Origin: Gnetum montanum
Taxonomy: Eukaryota > Streptophyta > Gnetopsida > Gnetales > Gnetaceae
NCBI GenBank assembly: GCA_015680685.1
Contig: MNCI01004531.1
Span: forward strand, 141,229 to 177,675
DNA: 36,447 nucleotides
Direction: 5' to 3'
The notes beneath the pieces are model-generated. The model ran no database searches. It had not been told where the DNA came from and saw only the letters and a program-made list of their open reading frames with translations. Shown piece after piece: positions 31,223 to 36,447 of the stretch. Positions within the stretch are counted from its first letter, which is position 1, and each line of letters starts with the position of its first letter. The position numbers and the translations under genes are program-made.

Positions 31223-32213
31223 TGATGAGTGGCGAGGTATCCCTACACTCAACCATACGAAATAAGCATCGCACGCGCGATCCGGTCGAACTCCGCAGAT
31301 GGACTAGTTGTGGCACCTAGATAGTTAGCCTTAGGTCGCAGTTCGTTGTCTTCCCACCTAGACTAGTTTTGCATATGTCACGTATGGTTTAGTCTAGATG
31401 AGGTGTATGATGTGTCCTAATCTATGCTACTCCTAAAGGTAGTGGAAAATAATACTAACTAAGCTAAGCTAGGAGGAAAAGGGTAAGAAAATCTAATCTA
31501 GCCTAAGTGCGACGAGCAACCGATTCCTTGATCAACTGTACACATCTTGGACTTCGTGCACGACTACCACTGGGACTACCAAGCGTAGGCCTAGGTATGC
31601 CACTGGGATTACCAAGCGTAGATCCCAAATACGCCACTGGGTTACCAAACATAGATCCTAGCTACACCACTGGGCTACCAAGTAGTCACACTTAAATGCT
31701 CATAATCAAGTCGTACTTGTTCCGCTTCTAGGAGTTTAAGGGTGAAAGACTAATCGCGATGAGTAACCGATTCCTTGACTAGCCGTACACATCCGTAGAT
31801 GCTCGTAGCCAAGTCGTACTCACACCGCGCTATGAAAGCAATAAATAACATTAAATAAATAAACTAAGTGAATGCTGCAATGATGAAGTAATCTCGATCT
31901 TTATTGCTGGTTATGTGTGTGTCCAAGTACGGCACACTCAAATAAAGACACCGTACAATTACATTCACCACACTACGGGCAGACATGGGAAAAAAATCTA
32001 ACTCTAGAGGGATCAAATTGCCAGAGCTTCGCTACTCTCAAATTGGGATGCAAATAAAGGAGAGCCGCCTCTTATTTATAGATATGGCATCGGACTGCGA
32101 TATTGCATACACGATATCGTAGGGGAAGATGCCATATCGCGGGGGATGCAATATCGCGTCAGCTATGATATCGCGTACGCAATATTGCGGCCTGTGTGAA
32201 CCGCTTCTCATCA
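31223..32213 (-). repeat. 3' LTR of element C (991 bases, expanded)
   Basis: TGATGA...TCATCA ends as in A and B. It is over 100 bases longer than B's LTRs because a CACTGGGATTACCAAGCG-like unit is multiplied (about 31567-31685) and a second segment (about 31755-31828) repeats the CCGATTCCTTGA...CAAGTCGTACT part. Its U3 has GATATCGC words (about 32085-32185), then TATAAATA (32072-32081 region) on the minus strand. Confidence 0.82.
31567..31685. repeat. Minisatellite inside element C LTR
   Basis: Four degenerate units of roughly 35-38 bases, each with a CACTGGG(A)TTACCAA core, replace the two units seen at the same place in element A's and B's LTRs. The open frame seen over this stretch (31507-31695) is a by-product. 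Confidence 0.7.
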
Positions 32214-32384
32214 TACCCCCACGACTGAATGAAAAATCGTCCTCGAGTTACAAGGAGAACAAGCTTTAGTGATTACATAGTGGATAGGTATGGGATTATT
32301 AATTGGAAAAAGAAATGGACTAATGTTGCAGTGTGGGAAGACACAACACAGAGAAAAAATGCTATAACTACAAAAATGTGGAAC
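32214..32384 (-). other. Polypurine tract and 3' untranslated end of element C
   Basis: The minus strand reads CGTGGGGGTA next to the LTR. The rest is non-coding and matches 14390-14582 of element B, including ACATAGTGGATAGGTATGGG on the plus strand. Confidence 0.55.
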
Positions 32385-35154
32385 TCATGTAGTTCCTGGT
32401 GGCGGTGGCTCCTCCATGGGTGCTTTCCCTTTGTCACGTGCTCCAAGCTTTGAAGGTTGATGATGCTGAAGAATAGCCTAGAGCTTCTCCTCTTCAGTCT
32501 GATGGTCTTGTGTTGTCCATGCTGATGCTCTGATGTTTGATGGAGTTGGCACTTCCCACGGATAGGGTAGTTGTGGGAACATCTGATTAGCTTTAATGTA
32601 CCATGCCGCGAACACTTGTCGTTCCTCTTCATAGGCTCTGGCTTTGTCTTTGTATTCATGAAGTTCTGTTAGCCATCAAGCCAAGTCAGTTGCCACATCT
32701 TTCTATCCTTGGTAGCTTTCTTTTACCACCGCAAGTTCGGAATTTGCGACATCTAGTTTCTCAGCCAACTTCTTTCACTCTACAAATTTTGCTTCATATT
32801 TGATGTGGGTGGAAGCTACCTGTTGCTCAAGCTCTGACCTCGGGCACCCTGCTATTAACATGGCCAAGTTGGCATATCGAAGGTTTGCCAACTACATGTA
32901 TTCAGTCAAGTCTTGGATCTGCAGGTCCTGGTTCTTAATTTCCGCCTAGTGGGCGTAGGCATAAGTGTCCAATATGGCCCCCCAATCAGTGTGTTGAGCA
33001 CTAATGTTGTTGATTTGAGCTTTGGCCATATGGATCTCCTTCTCTAGGATTTGTTTCTACATCCCCACCTAATCACGGAAATGCTCGTTTAGCTTCTCAT
33101 GTAGTTTAGCCTCATTCTGGCATGGCTAATTTCGATGGCTGATTTTTGTCGAATAGCGCATACCTCCTCCATTGAGAGGGTTTGATTTTCTCTGGCTAAA
33201 TGGCTTACATCTCAGTTAACCTAAATGAAATGTTCTTGTAGCTGATGAAAGTGTTCATCGAGAACATTCTTTTGTTTTTCCACAGAAGTTAACCGAAGAT
33301 TTTCAGCAACCAATTACTTATTCTCTTCTTGTAAGGCCTTGAGTACCTTAAGATGCGCATGAGGTTGCACTTGAGCTGTGGAGGCATCCCAAGTGGCCGT
33401 CTCCTTTTCTTCTGCCACCTTCTTATTTTCTGCAATTAGTTTTGTTAGTTACTCGATTCTAAAATTGTCTAGCTGGTCTACAGGAACCAATCACAAAGGA
33501 TCCTGTTGTGTTGCTTGTAAGGCCAAGAGCTGCTCTTGTAGTTTCTACACTTCAGCTTCAGCATGCTCTGCCCTTACTTCGAATAGGACCAGCTTCCCCT
33601 TTGTGGATTTACCATTACATCCTGGGGGATGTCAAACAGGGACATCAAAACTTGTCTTGTTTGAAGCAATCTGTCCAATACATCCTCATGTTCCATAGGA
33701 GTCATTGAAGTTCCGGCAATAGTTTGAGCATCCTGTGCTCCTAAAAGATCTACCGGTGGTACAACAAGTACATTGAAAGACTCTTTGATGTGGTCAGCGA
33801 CCACGTCAGTAGCTCTCGCGGCATCTTGGTGTTGCATGACCACCACAATGGCCCCTTCACCAGTCTCTAACTGCACTTGAAAAGATGTCGTGTGTCCAGA
33901 GATCTATTGTGATCATCTTCTTTCCCCTCCTCCTGTTTGCATTGATAACTCACCCTGTGTGCGATCTGCTAAAATCGTAGGCTGGTTGGCAGCATCGATG
34001 ACATGGAAGAGATTGGTGTCATCATGACTTCCCCAACTAACCGTCTGATCGATGGCCCTCAGATGGCTCATCGACGGTCTATAATCTTGCGGTGGTGGCT
34101 AATCCTAGCCTGTGCTGGGTCTTTCTTCTTATTCTTGGCTGGGACCTGTGGCTGGAGGTTGACTGGGTCCTGCAAGTTGAGTTGTAGGGGATCCAGCCAT
34201 TTCTTATTCATCTTCTTCATCTGGTCCTAGCTCTTCACCAGTGCTCTTTCTTGGAGCTGGCACCTTTAATAATTCAGCATAAGAAGCATTTTGGGCTTTT
34301 CGGAGGACATCATTTGTGTATCCCCGAATGCCAACCTGTTGGCACAGTTTTCTGATAAGGTAGGGAAAAGGGAGTGCCATTCTCCTTAACTTCCGTTCTT
34401 CGAATCACCTTAGGATCTCCGTCAAATATAGATGGGGAAGGTTAGCATTAACCTTTCCCATCAACACTGCACATCCTCTTGCCACATACGTTGATATTCT
34501 TTTCAAACCTTTTGTGGGGAAGAGCTGATAGGTTCCAATTTTGAAATAAACTCTCTCTTCCGTTGTTAGCTCACCAAAAGTTTTATCTCTACCATAAGCC
34601 TTCTCTAGCCAATCCTTTCACACATCAGGGTCTAATCGAGTGGATAATTGAGCAACATGGGGGCCTAAATTTGAAAGGTTTAACACTTCCGAAATTGCCT
34701 GTGCAGAAAAATCTACTGTCACACCACCGATGTTGACTGTGGTGCCTTGCTCCTTATTGTGCTAGAATAGGTACGTTTCTCCTAAGTACCAGGCACCTTT
34801 TTCAAAGAGGACAAGCCATAAGCGAGACCCTTTAAGGTGATCCCTAACAGCCTTAGGAGCGAACTCTGCGAAAGATTCAAAGTTGAGTTCCACAATCATC
34901 GAAGCAATTGTGGACTTCGTGTGAATAGCCTGAACACATTCCGGGGGCAACGTGAGTTGTTGTCCTGGTTTAGGCGTAGCAGCTCCTCCTTCCACCTGCC
35001 TAGATCGTCTGGTAGGAGGTTATTCTTGATGGATACTGAATGAGTGCACCTCCTGTTTGTTATGTTGTCCGGCAGTGCCTTGCCTTCTACCTCTCCGAGG
35101 TTGTTTTGCTCCACCTTGGGTAGGACTCTTCTGCTGTGAACATTTCGGGGCCAT
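32385..35154 (-). pseudogene. ORF2 of element C: plant-transposon-protein-like domain plus coiled coil
   Basis: It runs from ATG 35154 (MAPKCSQQK) to TGA 32385, about 920 codons, with many stops. It aligns with element B's ORF2: a basic N-terminus, LTLPPECVQAIHTKSTIASM, VRDHLKGSRLW, an FPTKGLKRISTYVARG block, VNANLPHLY, then a region with QHQDAARATDVVADHIKESF, a coiled-coil-like stretch (about 33130-33480) and the terminal GKAPMEEPPPPGTT. This copy keeps the MAPK start seen in element A, suggesting MAPK is the ancestral start. Function unknown; no enzyme motif is visible. Confidence 0.68.
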
Positions 35155-35208
35155 TTGCAATCACACGGGCCAAATGTTAGTAAGGTTATTTTCAAATTCA
35201 AGTTATAC
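35155..35208 (-). promoter_or_regulatory. Candidate splice signals before ORF2 (element C)
   Basis: On the minus strand, AAG|GTATAAC (donor-like, 35208) and TTACTAAC (35183-35176) precede the ATG. The acceptor AG of elements A and B reads AA here, so this copy has probably lost the site. Confidence 0.4.
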
Positions 35209-35625
35209 CTTACTACATGCCTTTAATTAAAGATCGTATGTTATTGTGTGATCATGCCTGAAAATTATTATAATGGGTCCTACAACTTAGGTAAATTTTC
35301 ATTTTAATCTCCCGGTATACTTAAGGTCATATGATTTTTGGCACAATTTGTTCTAAGTGTTAGTAGTAATTACCCTAATTGATGTCCTTTGGGTGATGAC
35401 AAATTTCAAAAAATTTAGGCACTTTTCGGCAAGTGTCTCTCCCCCACGACTAAACTGAACACTTCGAGTTCTAGTAGGTTCAAACGGAATTCAAATCGGA
35501 GTACCAGCGCGCGAGATATAGATGAAACAACAAGGGTCACGCAAGCGCAAGTCGCAGAGAAAAAATTCAAAAACTTCCCCCCACGTGAATGTCCAAATGA
35601 AGCTAAGTGTTATGGTGGGGGTTCC

Positions 35626-35715
35626 TATTTATAGGAAAATAGGACGCGATATCGCGTACGGTACATCGCGTATGCGATATCACGTGGGACGCGATATCGC
35701 GTACGCGATATCTCG
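35626..35715 (-). promoter_or_regulatory. Internal GCGATATCGCGTAC palindrome array plus TATA box upstream of ORF2 (element C)
   Basis: Minus-strand 35715-35641 holds five close copies of (GC)GATATCGCGTAC-like words, each nearly self-complementary. They are followed within ten bases by TATAAATA (35633-35626). The same arrangement of words then TATA box occurs in this element's LTR. It lies about 470 bases before ORF2. Confidence 0.6.
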
Positions 35716-36447
35716 TCCCAACTAAATTGAGACACCTGAAAAAGACCGAATTTTGAATGATTTTTCTTGAAATTAATGTGTAAAGTGAGGACATTAGCAA
35801 GGATTAATATATGCAAGGGCAATTACATGAATTCAAGAGGCACTTTGAATGATAAGGATGTGAATTAAACAATTAAAACTTTGGCGGTTATGAAGAAAAG
35901 GGAATGTAATGGTACATTGGAACATTAAAGTTTTGAGGGTTAATAAATGGGAAAGAGAGTTATGAAAATTAAGCTGAGGGTAAGAAATTGTGTGTTCTAG
36001 CTAGAGAATTAATGAAGATTATAACAAAACTACACAAGTGGGTCCTCCCCAAAGCAGGTTTCAACCTATTATGCCCTTGTGTAATCACACTTAAAGTGTT
36101 CGTGGGCACTAGAAGGGTTAATTGTAATCTGGACTAACTCCACAAAAAACACGCATGTAAATATCACTGAAATGAGATGAAAATTCTATGTTACATGGGA
36201 CACGAGCTACAATTACACAAACAGTGAGATGAGACGAAGTGTAGAAAGGGGTTGTAGAGATTGGGACATGAGGTAACTGGCCTAGGGAACAATGAATCCT
36301 GCGTGTAAAGCATGATTAACGTGTCATTAACCCATCGTTCCAAGATCAGGACCAAGTCCATCCTTCTAATCAGTGACATCGCATTGCTTCATCCCATGGT
36401 GAACAACTATGAGAGTACCATAACAACAAGGCGTACGATCACTTGGC
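35716..36447 (-). other. Inter-ORF block of element C (partial)
   Basis: Positions 36010-36447 match 11330-11760 of element A and 17970-18410 of element B. No pol domain is visible. The element continues beyond the window. Confidence 0.55.

Larger units (their letters stand above)
31223..36447 (-). mobile_element. Element C: third member of the A/B family, 3' half (runs off the window)
   Basis: Read on the minus strand and starting beyond the right edge: part of the inter-ORF block, an internal promoter-like segment, ORF2 (35154-32385), a GGGGGTA purine tract and a 3' LTR (31223-32213). It aligns with element B throughout. Its gag and 5' LTR lie outside the window. The five bases CATGT (31218-31222) would be one target-site copy; the other cannot be checked. 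Confidence 0.82.

Noticed and set aside
31560-31690. A CRISPR-like array (regular repeats of about 36 bases)
   Set aside because: Units are degenerate and contiguous without unique spacers, and they sit in a plant LTR.
31507-31695. A repetitive open frame (GLPSVDPKYATGLPNIDP type)
   Set aside because: It is created by the tandem units inside element C's LTR and lies in non-coding LTR sequence.
35522-35822. Overlapping frames across the GATATCGCG array (Arg-, Tyr- and Ile-rich)
   Set aside because: They translate the palindromic repeats in several frames on both strands, with no support elsewhere.

Overview
This window looks like nuclear DNA of a land plant with a large, repeat-rich genome. 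The evidence is one multi-exon gene with plant-type GT-AG introns and a plant-type SERINC protein, surrounded by decayed plant LTR retrotransposons and an L1-type LINE fragment. The sequence alone does not tell me which plant group it is.

Layout. Positions 1-219 may be the last exon of an upstream gene. Positions 987-4414 (minus strand) hold a complete-looking 12-exon gene for a 450-residue SERINC/TMS1-family membrane protein, and it is the only intact gene I can support. Positions 4415-7750 are gene-poor and carry short direct repeats and a field of near-palindromic CATGAGTCATGG-like words. Positions 7751-22068 are one minus-strand LTR retrotransposon (element B, duplicated target CATAT). 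A plus-strand relative (element A, 7765-13532, duplicated target GTGAG) sits inside one of its LTRs. Both encode a long Gag of the Ty3/gypsy Tat/Athila type and a second ORF (ORF2) with a domain resembling the putative plant transposon protein domain plus a coiled coil. Neither has a protease, reverse transcriptase, RNase H or integrase. A third relative (element C, minus strand) starts at 31223 and runs off the right edge.

Between them, 22830-26845 is another LTR element (D) with an initiator-Met-type primer site and only a gag-protease frame. Positions 27061-28160 are a degraded L1 LINE fragment. Positions 28260-29140 are a repetitive segment centred on a long imperfect inverted repeat. Positions 30050-31190 are an unrecognised minus-strand pseudogene.

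The most interesting system is the A/B/C family: gag-plus-ORF2 elements without pol, which must depend on another element for replication. In B and C a cluster of GATATCGCG-like palindromes followed by a TATA box lies both in the LTR and internally, upstream of ORF2. The ORF2 start codon also lies directly behind a conserved TTACTAAC branch-point-like site and a 3' splice-site-like AG. This suggests that ORF2 has its own promoter and/or is translated from a spliced RNA. All coding frames in these elements carry stops, so the copies here are probably dead. No tRNA or rRNA genes and no CRISPR arrays were seen.
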